From: Kluyvera ascorbata_C
GTDB taxonomy: Bacteria; Pseudomonadota; Gammaproteobacteria; Enterobacterales; Enterobacteriaceae
Assembly (NCBI RefSeq): GCF_044197065.1
Contig: NZ_JBIQOI010000002.1
Coordinates: 682,001 to 746,000, forward strand
DNA length: 64,000 nt
Reading direction: 5' to 3'
This document shows positions 15,688-24,719 of the stretch, in pieces (the stretch's first letter is position 1; each line of letters starts with the position of its first letter). The notes beneath the pieces are model-generated. The model had not been told where the DNA came from. It saw only the letters and a program-made list of their open reading frames with translations, and did not search any database. The position numbers were made by a program, and so were the translations under genes.

Positions 15688-17814
15688 ATGCTAAGCCCTT
15701 TGCTTCGCCGCTATACATGGAACAGTACCTGGCTTTATAACGCCAGAATCTTTATTGCGCTTGTCGGCACTACCGCCCTGCCCTGGTGGCTGGGCGATGC
15801 CAAACTCACCATTCCGCTAACCCTGGGCGTGGTGGCCGCGGCGCTGACCGACCTGGATGACCGACTCACCGGACGGTTACGCAACCTGGTTATCACGCTT
15901 ATCTGTTTCTTCATTGCCTCGGCATCGGTGGAGCTGCTGTTTCCGTGGCCATGGCTGTTTGCACTGGGTTTAACGATTTCGACGATCGGGTTTATCCTGC
16001 TCGGCGGCCTTGGTCAGCGCTATGCCACCATCGCATTTGGTGCGCTGCTTATCGCTATTTATACCATGCTGGGGGTATCCCTTTACGCGCACTGGTATCA
16101 GCAACCGCTGCTGCTGATTGCCGGGGCCGTCTGGTATAACCTGCTGACCCTGACCGGGCACCTCATCTTCCCTATCCGCCCGCTACAGGATAACCTCGCC
16201 CGTAGCTACGAACAGCTTTCCCGTTATCTCGAGTTGAAATCTCGCCTGTTTGACCCGGACCTGGATGATGAAGACCAGGCGCCACTGTATGAGCTGGCGC
16301 TAGCAAATGGGCAACTGATGGCAACGCTTAACCAAACCAAAGCGTCATTATTAACGCGTCTGCGTGGCGACCGGGGCCAGCGTAGTACCCGAAGAACGCT
16401 ACATTACTATTTCGTCGCCCAGGATATCCACGAACGTGCCAGTTCATCGCACATCCAGTACCAGGCTTTGCGCGATAACTTCCGCTATAGCGATGTCATG
16501 TTTCGCTTCCAGCGCCTGCTGTCTATGCAGTCCATCGCCTGTCAGGATCTGGCAAAATCCATTTTGCTCCGAACACCCTATCAACACGATGCCCGGTTTG
16601 AACGCGCATTCTCCCACCTCGATGCCGCATTAGATCGCGTACGCGCGAGTGGTGCCGCGCCTGAGCAGATGAAAGCGCTTGGTTTTTTACTGAACAACCT
16701 GCGCGCTATTGATGCCCAGCTTGCCACTATTGAGTCCGAGCAACTGCAATCACAGGCGCAAAGCGAAACGGAAACCTTGCTGGCAGATGATAGCCTGCAT
16801 GGTTTTGCCGATATTCAGTCGCGCCTGAGCCGTAATATGTCACCGGAATCGGCGCTTTTTCGGCATGCGGTGCGCATGTCATTGGTACTCTGCGCAGGTT
16901 ATGCATTTATTCAGTTTACCGGTTTGCAACATGGCTACTGGATCCTGCTCACCAGCCTGTTTGTCTGTCAGCCCAACTATAACGCCACCCGCCACCGCCT
17001 GGCGCTGCGTATCATCGGCACGCTGGTCGGCGTAGCGCTCGGTCTGCCGATTCTGTGGCTGGTACCTTCTCTTGAGGGGCAACTGGCACTGATTGTCATC
17101 ACCGGGGTGCTATTCTTCGCTTTTCGCAACGTGCAATACGCGCACGCGACGATGTTTATCACGCTACTGGTTCTGCTGTGCTTTAACCTGCTTGGCGAAG
17201 GCTTCGAGGTGGCATTGCCGCGCGTGGTGGATACGCTGATTGGATGTGGTATTGCCTGGGTTGCGGTCAGTTTTATCTGGCCAGATTGGAAATTCCGCAA
17301 TCTACCTCGCGTGCTGGAGCGCGCAGTTGACGCAAACTGCCGCTACCTGGACGCGATTCTGGAACAGTATCACCAGGGACGCGATAACCGTCTGGCCTAT
17401 CGTATCGCACGTCGTGATGCGCATAACCGAGATGCAGAGCTCGCCTCAGTGGTCTCAAACATGTCGACGGAACCGAAGGTCACCCCCGAAATGCGAGAAA
17501 CTGCGTTTCGGCTACTCTGTCTCAACCATACCCTGACCAGCTATATTTCCGCGTTGGGCGCCCATCGGGAAAAACTGGCTACAGCTGAAATACTGGCTCT
17601 TCTGGACGATGCGGTGTGCTATGTCGATGATGCCCTACACCACCAGCCTTCTGACGAAGAACGGGTACAGCACGCTTTATCCAACTTAGCTGCGCGAATC
17701 CAACATCTTGAACCTCGTCCGGACAGCAAAGAGCCATTGGTCTTACAACAAATCGGCCTGATGATTTCGCTGCTACCGGAAATCTGCCGTTTGCAAAAAC
17801 AGGTTATGGCCTGA
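15688..17814 (+). CDS. yccS: YccS, FUSC-family inner-membrane protein
   Basis: This 708-residue protein has two clusters of membrane helices (about residues 20-160 and 385-520), each followed by a cytoplasmic helical region. This is the YccS/YhfK layout related to aromatic acid exporters (AaeB) of the fusaric acid resistance (FUSC) superfamily. Its substrate is unknown. The C-terminus is slightly shorter than in E. coli. The last 11 nt overlap the 3' end of sxy on the other strand. Confidence 0.94.
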   Translation: MLSPLLRRYTWNSTWLYNARIFIALVGTTALPWWLGDAKLTIPLTLGVVAAALTDLDDRLTGRLRNLVITLICFFIASASVELLFPWPWLFALGLTISTIGFILLGGLGQRYATIAFGALLIAIYTMLGVSLYAHWYQQPLLLIAGAVWYNLLTLTGHLIFPIRPLQDNLARSYEQLSRYLELKSRLFDPDLDDEDQAPLYELALANGQLMATLNQTKASLLTRLRGDRGQRSTRRTLHYYFVAQDIHERASSSHIQYQALRDNFRYSDVMFRFQRLLSMQSIACQDLAKSILLRTPYQHDARFERAFSHLDAALDRVRASGAAPEQMKALGFLLNNLRAIDAQLATIESEQLQSQAQSETETLLADDSLHGFADIQSRLSRNMSPESALFRHAVRMSLVLCAGYAFIQFTGLQHGYWILLTSLFVCQPNYNATRHRLALRIIGTLVGVALGLPILWLVPSLEGQLALIVITGVLFFAFRNVQYAHATMFITLLVLLCFNLLGEGFEVALPRVVDTLIGCGIAWVAVSFIWPDWKFRNLPRVLERAVDANCRYLDAILEQYHQGRDNRLAYRIARRDAHNRDAELASVVSNMSTEPKVTPEMRETAFRLLCLNHTLTSYISALGAHREKLATAEILALLDDAVCYVDDALHHQPSDEERVQHALSNLAARIQHLEPRPDSKEPLVLQQIGLMISLLPEICRLQKQVMA

Positions 17815-18421
17815 CACCCTCCGTTTTCACATGGGCTAACGCCCATTCCTGTAGCTCCTGGCGCCGTTGCGCCGGGAGCGCAGCGGCGTGAACGCCCCTA
17901 ATCGCCCCTTCCAGGGAATACAACACATTAATACTCAGCTGTTTACGAATCTTACGCAGCTTTATCCATGCCATTTCCGCTCCCTGTTGCTGAAGCATTT
18001 GGGCATCTTTGATCCCCGCTTCACTTAGCAGCAGCTCCATATGAAATGAGAGATTAGGCAGATCTTTTATCCGTAATGATTTCTGTTGGTTTTTTTCTCG
18101 AAGCGCATCCTCCAGAGAAAATTTGCCCAATTGAAGCAAGACGGATTCATCAGACCAGAGCCGCTCGCCAACATGGAAATACTTTAACTGCTGTGAACAC
18201 CCTCGCTTACGTAATGTCAGTAATGGAGGCGAATGCTGAGCCTGATAGGTCGCACTTTCCTCACACATCCTCAGGTAGAGTTCCCCTTCAGAGACCATTG
18301 CAAATACCGCATCATTGACGGCGAGACTATAGCCACCAAACAGCGCCCGTGACTTGATTTTGCCCAACAGCGAAAAATATTTCTGGGACTGATAAATCCG
18401 TTTATATGATATTTTCTTCAT
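17804..18421 (-). CDS. sxy: Sxy/TfoX, CRP co-activator of competence genes
   Basis: This 205-residue protein has an N-terminal TfoX domain (KIKSRALFGGYSLAVNDAVFAMV) and a C-terminal helical TfoX domain (IKDLPNLSFHMELLLSEAGI). With CRP it activates promoters carrying CRP-S sites, including DNA-uptake genes. Length is close to E. coli Sxy (209). It is transcribed away from sulA and collides tail to tail with yccS. Confidence 0.95.
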   Translation of the reverse strand: MKKISYKRIYQSQKYFSLLGKIKSRALFGGYSLAVNDAVFAMVSEGELYLRMCEESATYQAQHSPPLLTLRKRGCSQQLKYFHVGERLWSDESVLLQLGKFSLEDALREKNQQKSLRIKDLPNLSFHMELLLSEAGIKDAQMLQQQGAEMAWIKLRKIRKQLSINVLYSLEGAIRGVHAAALPAQRRQELQEWALAHVKTEGVRP

Positions 18422-18575
18422 GATTAATCCTTAATAATCATGGACATGGATACATTAAATTTGTTAATAGAAGACATAACAAGCAACATAGGCGCGTTCG
18501 TTCGACACAGCAAGGTGAATTTGCCTTTGTAGGCATTTAGAGTGCAATTTTGCGAGTTGCTTTCAGAAAATGAGG

Positions 18576-18618
18576 TTGATCTTTAATCTTCAGGGTAGTA
18601 CTGTATATTCATACAGTA
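18576..18618 (+). promoter_or_regulatory. sulA promoter with LexA operator
   Basis: A perfect LexA box, CTGTATATTCATACAG (18601-18616), is flanked by TA on each side. It covers the -10 TACTGT (18599-18604), which is 17 nt from the -35 TTGATC (18576-18581). LexA binding would block polymerase directly, giving tight SOS control. Confidence 0.97.
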
Positions 18619-18639
18619 ACCCACAGGGCTGGATTAACT

Positions 18640-19149
18640 ATGTATACTTCTGGTGTTGTAAATCATTCTTCTGCTGCGGTCTCAACAACCGCTTCCCATA
18701 CTTTTACATCAGTAAAAGATTCCTCAACCGCTTTGGTTAGCGAAGTGCTTTATCGGGAAGATCAGCCGATGATGGCGCAGCTATTGCTACTGCCCCTGCT
18801 ACAACAGCTTGGTCAGCAGTCTCGCTGGCAGCTATGGTTAACACCGCAGCAAAAACTTAGCCGCCAGTGGGTGCAAGCATCTGGCCTACCACTGACAAAA
18901 GTAATGCAGCTACGTCAGATGCCACCAGTCGACATGCTCGATTCTATGGTTCGTGCATCTCGTACGGGGAATTATAGTGTGGTTATCGGTTGGTTGACGG
19001 AAGATTTATCAGCGGAAGAACATGCTCGATTACAACAGGCTGCCGAAGACGGTAACGCGATGGTGTTTATTATGCGACCAGTTCACTCAACATCTCGTTC
19101 TGCTGGACAATTTAATGGGCTAAAAATTCACTCAAATTTGTATCATTGA
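18640..19149 (+). CDS. sulA: SulA, SOS-induced inhibitor of FtsZ
   Basis: This 169-residue protein binds FtsZ and stops septation during DNA damage, then is removed by Lon. The conserved core is present (QSRWQLWLTPQQKLSRQWVQASGLP, MQLRQMPP), as is the C-terminal IHSNLYH tail that Lon recognises. It is under the LexA site just upstream and precedes ompA, as in E. coli. Confidence 0.97.
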   Translation: MYTSGVVNHSSAAVSTTASHTFTSVKDSSTALVSEVLYREDQPMMAQLLLLPLLQQLGQQSRWQLWLTPQQKLSRQWVQASGLPLTKVMQLRQMPPVDMLDSMVRASRTGNYSVVIGWLTEDLSAEEHARLQQAAEDGNAMVFIMRPVHSTSRSAGQFNGLKIHSNLYH

Positions 19150-19336
19150 ATGAAATTAGGAATTTTCCTGGCCTTTTTTTTGCAGTTTTTTTATCTCCTC
19201 GATTTTATGAATGATTTTAGGTGGAACGCTTGTCTGGTGCGGTTTCGGGTGTTTTACATCGTTTAATTTTTCGACATATTTGTTAAATATTGCGTATACA
19301 ACTCTTTTTTTTTCATAAGCCTGACGGAGTTCACAC

Positions 19337-19503
19337 TTGTAAGTTTCCAGCGACGTTGTAGACTTTACATCGCCAGGGGTGCTCAGCTTAACACCGCAGA
19401 TATCTGCTGAGTAATTACTAAGCCACGCCCCCGGTGGAAGGATTTAACCGTGAATCTATTTAGAACTTCATGGCAAATTTTGGATGATAACGAGGCGCAA
19501 AAA
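19337..19503 (+). promoter_or_regulatory. ompA promoter and long 5' untranslated leader
   Basis: Likely -35 TTGTAA (19337-19342) and -10 TAGACT (19359-19364) precede a start near 19371-19372, giving a leader of about 132 nt. The leader ends GATAACGAGGCGCAAAAA before the ATG, the same as the E. coli ompA ribosome site to which the small RNA MicA binds. The long stabilising leader is a known feature of ompA mRNA. Confidence 0.8.
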
Positions 19504-20565
19504 ATGAAAAAGACAGCTATCGCGATTGCAGTGGCACTGGCAGGTTTCGCTTCCGTAGCGCAAGCCGCTCCGCAAGACAACACCTGGTATGCAGGTGGTA
19601 AACTGGGTTGGTCCCAGTTCCATGACACCGGCTGGTACCAGAGTGACCTGAACAACAACGGTTCTACCCACAACAGCCAGCTGGGCGCAGGCGCGTTCGG
19701 TGGCTACCAGGTTAACCCGTATGTTGGTTTCGAAATGGGTTACGACTGGCTGGGCCGTATGGAATACACCGGTAGCCAGACCAATGGCGCACTGAAAGCT
19801 CAGGGCGTACAGCTGACCGCTAAACTGGGTTACCCAGTTACTGACGATCTGGATATCTACACTCGTCTGGGTGGTATGGTATGGCGTGCTGACTCCAACA
19901 ACAACACCCCAGGTGTTGGTAAAAACCACGACACTGGCGTTTCCCCAGTATTCGCTGGCGGCGTTGAGTGGGCTGTTACTCGTGACATCGCTACCCGTCT
20001 GGAATACCAGTGGGTTAACAACATCGGCGACGCAAACAGCGTTGGCGTACGTCCAGACAACGGCATGCTGAGCGTAGGTGTTTCCTACCGTTTCGGCCAG
20101 CAGGATGCAGCAGCGCCAGTTATCGCGCCAGCTCCAGCTCCAGCTCCAGAAGTACAGACCAAACACTTCACTCTGAAGTCTGACGTTCTGTTCAACTTCA
20201 ACAAAGCAACGCTGAAACCAGAAGGCAAACAGGCTCTGGATCAGATGTACTCCCAGCTGAGCAACCTGGATCCTAAAGACGGTTCCGTAGTGGTTCTGGG
20301 CTTCACCGACCGTATCGGTTCTGACGCTTACAACCAGGGTCTGTCCGAAAAACGTGCACAGTCCGTTGTTGATTACCTGGTATCTAAAGGTATCCCAGCT
20401 GACAAAATCTCCGCACGTGGCATGGGCAAATCTAACCCAGTTACTGGCAACACCTGTGACGGCGTGAAAGCGAAAGCTGCGCTGATCGACTGCCTGGCAC
20501 CAGATCGTCGCGTAGAGATCGAAGTTAAAGGTAGCAAAGACGTTGTAACTCAGCCTCAGGCTTAA
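19504..20565 (+). CDS. ompA: Outer-membrane protein A
   Basis: This 353-residue protein has a 21-residue signal peptide (cleaved at VAQA-APQDN), an eight-stranded beta-barrel to about residue 195, a proline-alanine hinge (APVIAPAPAPAPEV), and a periplasmic OmpA domain that grips peptidoglycan (GFTDRIGSDAYNQ, LSEKRAQSV, PDRRVEIEV). The external loops differ from E. coli, as expected of phage and colicin contact points. I use ATG 19504; the frame to 19450 lies in the leader. The codon use is that of a very highly expressed gene. Confidence 0.99.
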   Translation: MKKTAIAIAVALAGFASVAQAAPQDNTWYAGGKLGWSQFHDTGWYQSDLNNNGSTHNSQLGAGAFGGYQVNPYVGFEMGYDWLGRMEYTGSQTNGALKAQGVQLTAKLGYPVTDDLDIYTRLGGMVWRADSNNNTPGVGKNHDTGVSPVFAGGVEWAVTRDIATRLEYQWVNNIGDANSVGVRPDNGMLSVGVSYRFGQQDAAAPVIAPAPAPAPEVQTKHFTLKSDVLFNFNKATLKPEGKQALDQMYSQLSNLDPKDGSVVVLGFTDRIGSDAYNQGLSEKRAQSVVDYLVSKGIPADKISARGMGKSNPVTGNTCDGVKAKAALIDCLAPDRRVEIEVKGSKDVVTQPQA

Positions 20566-20581
20566 GTTCTCGTCTAATAAA

Positions 20582-20608
20582 AAACCCCGCGCTGCGGGGT
20601 TTTTTTTG
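20582..20608 (+). terminator. Rho-independent terminator after ompA
   Basis: AAACCCCGC, a 3-nt loop and GCGGGGTTTTTTTT form a strong GC hairpin followed by eight or more T residues. Confidence 0.95.
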
Positions 20609-20650
20609 TCCTGAATTTTATCAAGCAAGCTATCGGGATACGGGTAGCGA

Positions 20651-21106
20651 CTACTTATCTTTTCCCAGCATCGCCTCAAGGTCCTGTTTCAGGCTAGACA
20701 TCTTCGTCGCATACTTCTCTTTGTTCTCGGCATCTTCGATAAGCTGAACCACCGTTTCGGATAGCGTTTTACCCCGGCGCTGAGCAAGCCCTGCTAAACG
20801 CTGCCAGACGGCGAACTCGAGATCGATAGACTTCTTGCGGGTATGCTGATGCTCGGCGTTAAAATGACGCTTACGGCGTGCACGAATCGTCTGCTTCATA
20901 CGGTTTACCAGCTGCGGGTTGATGTGCTGAGCAATCCAGCCATTCACCTGAACCGGTTCATTTTCCAGTTTCAGCAAAACATCGACAGCCTCTTGTGCGG
21001 CGCTGGCTTCAATGTAGCGGGTAATGGACTCGCCTTCCCGATGTTTTTTCACCAGGTATTTCCACTTCCAGCCGCTTTCAAGATTTTCCAGTTGTTGATA
21101 TTTCAT
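20651..21106 (-). CDS. matP: MatP, Ter macrodomain organiser
   Basis: This 151-residue protein binds matS sites in the terminus region and compacts it, and links it to the divisome via ZapB. The N-terminal four-helix part (MKYQQLENLESGWKWKYLVKKHREG), the ribbon-helix-helix region (RKKSIDLEFAVWQRLAGLAQRRGKTLSETV) and the C-terminal coiled coil are all present. It is divergent from ycbZ and converges on ompA. Confidence 0.97.
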   Translation of the reverse strand: MKYQQLENLESGWKWKYLVKKHREGESITRYIEASAAQEAVDVLLKLENEPVQVNGWIAQHINPQLVNRMKQTIRARRKRHFNAEHQHTRKKSIDLEFAVWQRLAGLAQRRGKTLSETVVQLIEDAENKEKYATKMSSLKQDLEAMLGKDK

Positions 21107-21290
21107 TGCGATCTCAGTGTGACCGTGTAACTCTTTTCAGGATAACAGTTTTTTCTCAATGTGCTGAGAAGAAATCTGCAACTGTGATACGGATAAAGCC
21201 AGGGGTTGAAGATACTTCCCTATTCTCCGTGAGCTTCCCTGCAGCATCGGGTATAATCACGGACTTTACATCTGACTAAAAATAGCGACA

Positions 21291-23051
21291 TTGACTATAA
21301 ATACTCTTTCCCGGCGCTTTCTCGCCCCCGCGACTGAAGCATACCAGGCGCTATTTGCCCAGCCTGACTTAGCCTCAGAAAACGACGCATTATTCAGCGA
21401 ACTCCAGGCCCGTTTACACTACGCGCTGGAGCAGTTTCTGCACCCACAGGGGATCTCACCCTTCTTACTGGTTAAAGCCCCAGAAGAAAAAGAGTACCTG
21501 CAGCTGCTCTCGCAAACGGCCCTCTCTCTGCGCAATAGCGATGAATCCGCTCTGACGGGCGTTGATTATCAGGCTATCGGTGGCAAAGTCTCGATGCAGC
21601 CAGCCAAAAGTGCAGAGGATAATTTCGCCAGTACCGGCCCCATCATTTTTGCCGACTGGGCAGAAGCTGAACAACTTTTTGGCTGCGTTCGTCAGTTTAA
21701 TGGCGAAATCAGCCTGCAACCAGGTCTGGTCCATCAGGCTAACGGTGGCATCCTCATCCTCTCTTTACGCACGCTGATGTCACAGCCACTGCTGTGGATG
21801 CGCTTAAAGAATATCGTCACGCAGCAGCGCTTTGACTGGCTCACCTTTGATGATGCGCGTCCGCTGCCGGTCAGCATTCCTTCTATGCCGTTAACGCTTA
21901 AGGTCATGCTGGTTGGTGAACGCGAGTCACTGGCTGACTTCCAGGAGATGGAACCTGAATTAGCGGAATCTTCACTGTATAGCGAGTTTGAAGACAGCCT
22001 GCAACTGGCAGATGAAGAAGCGCTCAGACAGTGGTGTCAGTGGGTATCAGGCGTTGCCCGAGAGAAGTCACTGCCAATGCTTGCTGCTGACGCCTGGCCG
22101 CTTCTGATGCAGGAAGGCGCACGCTACAGCGGTGACCAGGAAATTATGCCGCTTTGTCCACTTTGGATTAGCCGCCAGCTACGTGAAGCCGCACCGTTTA
22201 CCACAGATGGCACCATCAATGCCGAACAGCTGAAAACGATGCTCGTGCAGCGCCAGTGGCGTGAAGGATTCCTGGCCGAGCGTATGCAGGATGAAATTCT
22301 GCTTGAGCAGATCTTGATTGAAACCGAAGGCGAATGCATCGGTCAGATCAACGCGCTGTCGGTCATTGATTTCCCAGGCCACCCTCGACCATTCGGTGAG
22401 CCATCACGAATCAGCTGCGTCGTACATATTGGCGACGGAGAGTTTACCGACGTTGAACGCAAGGCTGAACTTGGTGGCAATATTCACGCCAAAGGGATGA
22501 TGCTGATGCAGGCCTTCTTAATGGCCGAGCTGGATTTAGACCAACAGTTACCGTTCTCCGCCTCCATCACCTTCGAACAGTCGTACAGTGAAGTTGACGG
22601 TGATAGCGCCTCTATGGCCGAGCTCTGCGCGCTTATCAGCGCCCTGGCAAATGTTCCGATTAATCAGAGCATCGCCATGACCGGTTCCGTTGATCAGTTT
22701 GGCCGTGCTCAGCCAGTTGGCGGCCTGAATGAAAAAATCGAAGGCTTCTTTGCCATCTGCGCCCAACGCGGTTTGAGTGGGAAACAAGGGGTCATCATTC
22801 CTTCCGCCAACGTACGTCATCTGAGCCTTGCGGCTGAGGTGCAGGAAGCGGTAGAAGCAGGAGAATTCTCAATCTGGGCCATTGATGATGTCGCTGATGC
22901 GCTGCCGCTTCTTACGCAGCTGAATTGGGACGGAGAAGGTCAGACGCTGCTGCAAACTATTCAGGAACGTATTGCACAAGCCACACAGCAGGAGCCTCGC
23001 TACCGCTATCCGTGGCCGTTACGTTGGTTAAATCGTTCAGCTTCCAACTGA
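21291..23051 (+). CDS. ycbZ: YcbZ, Lon-like S16 peptidase without an active ATPase
   Basis: This 586-residue protein ends in a Lon-type protease domain with a Ser-Lys dyad: Ser439 in EVDGDSASMAEL and Lys482 in PVGGLNEKIEGF. The N-terminal half, which in Lon is an AAA+ ATPase, has no Walker A motif, so it is not an ATP-driven unfoldase. The best start is TTG 21291 (MTINTLSRRFL), which aligns with the E. coli protein. Its substrates are not well defined. fabA follows downstream with its own promoter. Confidence 0.92.
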   Translation: MTINTLSRRFLAPATEAYQALFAQPDLASENDALFSELQARLHYALEQFLHPQGISPFLLVKAPEEKEYLQLLSQTALSLRNSDESALTGVDYQAIGGKVSMQPAKSAEDNFASTGPIIFADWAEAEQLFGCVRQFNGEISLQPGLVHQANGGILILSLRTLMSQPLLWMRLKNIVTQQRFDWLTFDDARPLPVSIPSMPLTLKVMLVGERESLADFQEMEPELAESSLYSEFEDSLQLADEEALRQWCQWVSGVAREKSLPMLAADAWPLLMQEGARYSGDQEIMPLCPLWISRQLREAAPFTTDGTINAEQLKTMLVQRQWREGFLAERMQDEILLEQILIETEGECIGQINALSVIDFPGHPRPFGEPSRISCVVHIGDGEFTDVERKAELGGNIHAKGMMLMQAFLMAELDLDQQLPFSASITFEQSYSEVDGDSASMAELCALISALANVPINQSIAMTGSVDQFGRAQPVGGLNEKIEGFFAICAQRGLSGKQGVIIPSANVRHLSLAAEVQEAVEAGEFSIWAIDDVADALPLLTQLNWDGEGQTLLQTIQERIAQATQQEPRYRYPWPLRWLNRSASN

Positions 23052-23086
23052 TCGGACTTGTTCAGCGTACACGTGTTAGCTATCCT
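23046..23086 (+). promoter_or_regulatory. fabA promoter with FadR and FabR sites
   Basis: The FadR-type site AACTGATCGGACTTGTT (23046-23062) is followed immediately by the FabR-type palindrome AGCGTACACGTGTTAGCT (23064-23081). A -35 TTGTTC (23058-23063) and a -10 TATCCT (23081-23086) are 17 nt apart. FadR activates from the -40 position and FabR represses across the spacer, as in E. coli. Confidence 0.9.
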
Positions 23087-23120
23087 GCGTCCCGAACTCA
23101 AAATAAGGCTTACTTAAAAC

Positions 23121-23639
23121 ATGGTAGATAAACGCGAATCCTATACTAAAGAAGATCTTCTTGCCTCTGGTCGCGGTGAACTGTTTGGCGCTAAAGGCCC
23201 GCAGTTGCCAGCTCCGAGCATGCTGATGATGGATCGTGTCATTTCAATGACCGAAACCGGCGGCAACTTTGACAAAGGTTTTGTTGAAGCTGAGCTCGAT
23301 ATCAATCCAGACCTGTGGTTCTTTGGTTGCCACTTTATCGGCGATCCAGTGATGCCAGGCTGTCTGGGTCTGGACGCAATGTGGCAGTTAGTTGGCTTTT
23401 ACCTCGGCTGGCTGGGCGGCGAAGGCAAAGGCCGTGCGCTCGGCGTGGGTGAAGTTAAATTCACCGGTCAGGTTCTGCCAACCGCGAAGAAAGTGACCTA
23501 TCGTATTCACTTCAAGCGCATCGTTAACCGTCGTCTGATCATGGGCCTGGCGGATGGTGAAGTACTGGTTGATGGTCGTCTGATCTACACTGCTAACGAT
23601 CTGAAAGTGGGCCTGTTCCAGGACACTTCTGCATTCTGA
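23121..23639 (+). CDS. fabA: FabA, 3-hydroxydecanoyl-ACP dehydratase/isomerase
   Basis: This 172-residue enzyme dehydrates 3-hydroxydecanoyl-ACP and isomerises the product, starting the unsaturated branch of fatty-acid synthesis. The catalytic His71 (GCHFIGDP) and Asp85 (GLDAMWQ) are in the standard positions of the hot-dog fold. The protein is almost identical to that of E. coli. Its promoter overlaps the end of ycbZ, and a terminator follows. Confidence 0.99.
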   Translation: MVDKRESYTKEDLLASGRGELFGAKGPQLPAPSMLMMDRVISMTETGGNFDKGFVEAELDINPDLWFFGCHFIGDPVMPGCLGLDAMWQLVGFYLGWLGGEGKGRALGVGEVKFTGQVLPTAKKVTYRIHFKRIVNRRLIMGLADGEVLVDGRLIYTANDLKVGLFQDTSAF

Positions 23640-23694
23640 TGCCGCTTGTCGTCAGAGAGTCTGACGACGGATAAGTGTTGAGAATCTAAAGGCG

Positions 23695-23724
23695 AAACCT
23701 CCGCAATGCGGAGGTTTCTTTTTA
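23695..23724. terminator. Terminator between fabA and rmf
   Basis: The stem aaacctccgc / gcggaggttt with a 3-nt loop is followed by CTTTTTAA on the plus strand. It ends fabA. It may also serve convergent rmf, whose stop codon is 12 nt away. Confidence 0.88.
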
Positions 23725-23735
23725 AAGAGACAGTG

Positions 23736-23903
23736 TCAGGCGACTACCGCCCTGTCCTCCATGGCTTCTCGCCAGCCTCCCAGCCAGTAAGACCTCTGGT
23801 TAATGGTCTGGTATGGACACATTTCTTTTGGCCGCCCGGTAATCCCGGCCTGATACCCACGCTGATGTGCCCGCTCCAGGCGATCTCGTTTTTGTCTCTT
23901 CAT
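23736..23903 (-). CDS. rmf: Rmf, ribosome modulation factor
   Basis: This 55-codon minus-strand gene encodes a small basic protein (MKRQKRDRLERAHQRGYQAG, then GGWREAMEDRAVVA) that matches E. coli RMF along its whole length. RMF binds 70S ribosomes in stationary phase and pairs them into inactive 100S dimers. The start ATG is at 23901-23903 with GAGGG about 9 nt upstream. It sits between pqiC and fabA, exactly as in E. coli. Its shortness makes it easy to overlook. Confidence 0.96.
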   Translation of the reverse strand: MKRQKRDRLERAHQRGYQAGITGRPKEMCPYQTINQRSYWLGGWREAMEDRAVVA

Positions 23904-24101
23904 GCCTCGTTTCCCTCATATCTTGGTCTGGTGGAAAAGAAAACAGTGGTTACAAAGTGTGCAGCCACACAATACGAATACCGCTAAATAATCTTCCCGT
24001 CAATGCGCAGAATTCATACCAATGTCATATTTGTGAGCTACTCAGAAGATCATTTGTACAAAAAATGTGAAGTGGGTTAAGTAAGCAATTGAGCGTAGGC
24101 A

Positions 24102-24140
24102 TAAAAAAAACCGCCGAGGTTTTGCACCGTCGACGGTCTT
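24102..24140 (-). terminator. Rho-independent terminator after pqiC
   Basis: On the minus strand ACCGTCGA pairs with TCGGCGGT across a 12-nt loop and is followed by eight T residues (plus-strand a-run 24103-24110). It ends the rlmKL-uup-pqiABC operon. Confidence 0.8.
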
Positions 24141-24164
24141 TAGAACAATTAATTCTACTTATGG

Positions 24165-24719
24165 TTAGCGATTGATGGTCTGTGCTATCGACGTCGCTTC
24201 CTGACTCCAGGCCTGCGCCAACATTTTCACCATCGCGTCATAACCATCCTGTTGCTGTGCCAGTTCAATATGGAATGGACGTTTAGTCAGCTGCCCCTGA
24301 TGATTGAGCAGCCACTCCCCGCTCACGATAACTTTGCCATCGTAACGACCGTGGAAGCCATTTACAGAGACGTTAAGCGTATCCTGGTCACTACCTAACG
24401 GCTGCGAGGAGACCACCCAACCCGGTAGCTGATTGCTGAGGTTCGCCACCAGCGTCGTTCGCAGTTGCTGATCCAGCGGGCTTGCCCACAGGTTGTTGCT
24501 GGCAATCACATACTGTACGTCGCTGGTCTGATAGACCACGCCGCTTCCCGCGAGGAAATCAGGGATGTTAACCTGTTCCACCCACAGTAAACGCTGGCTC
24601 GAGCTCGCGCTATTTTGCACCGTCCCCGTCGCTTGCGGCAGCTGGTAGTAGGTTTTATTCTCCGTGCTGCTACAGGCAGCTAACAGACACACCGCAGCCA
24701 GAACTATCCACTTTTTCAT
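24165..24719 (-). CDS. pqiC: PqiC, outer-membrane lipoprotein of the Pqi lipid-transport system
   Basis: This 184-residue protein has a lipoprotein signal peptide ending in the lipobox LAAC (Cys16) and a DUF330 (ABC-type transport auxiliary) domain. PqiC is thought to receive the PqiB tube at the outer membrane and assist phospholipid transfer. Its start overlaps the pqiB stop by one base (TAATG), which implies coupled translation. Confidence 0.95.
   Translation of the reverse strand: MKKWIVLAAVCLLAACSSTENKTYYQLPQATGTVQNSASSSQRLLWVEQVNIPDFLAGSGVVYQTSDVQYVIASNNLWASPLDQQLRTTLVANLSNQLPGWVVSSQPLGSDQDTLNVSVNGFHGRYDGKVIVSGEWLLNHQGQLTKRPFHIELAQQQDGYDAMVKMLAQAWSQEATSIAQTINR

Noticed and set aside
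19468..20679. 403-codon open frame opposite ompA
   Set aside because: It covers most of ompA on the other strand. Strongly biased codon use in very highly expressed genes often leaves the antisense frame free of stops, and the translation has no domain features.
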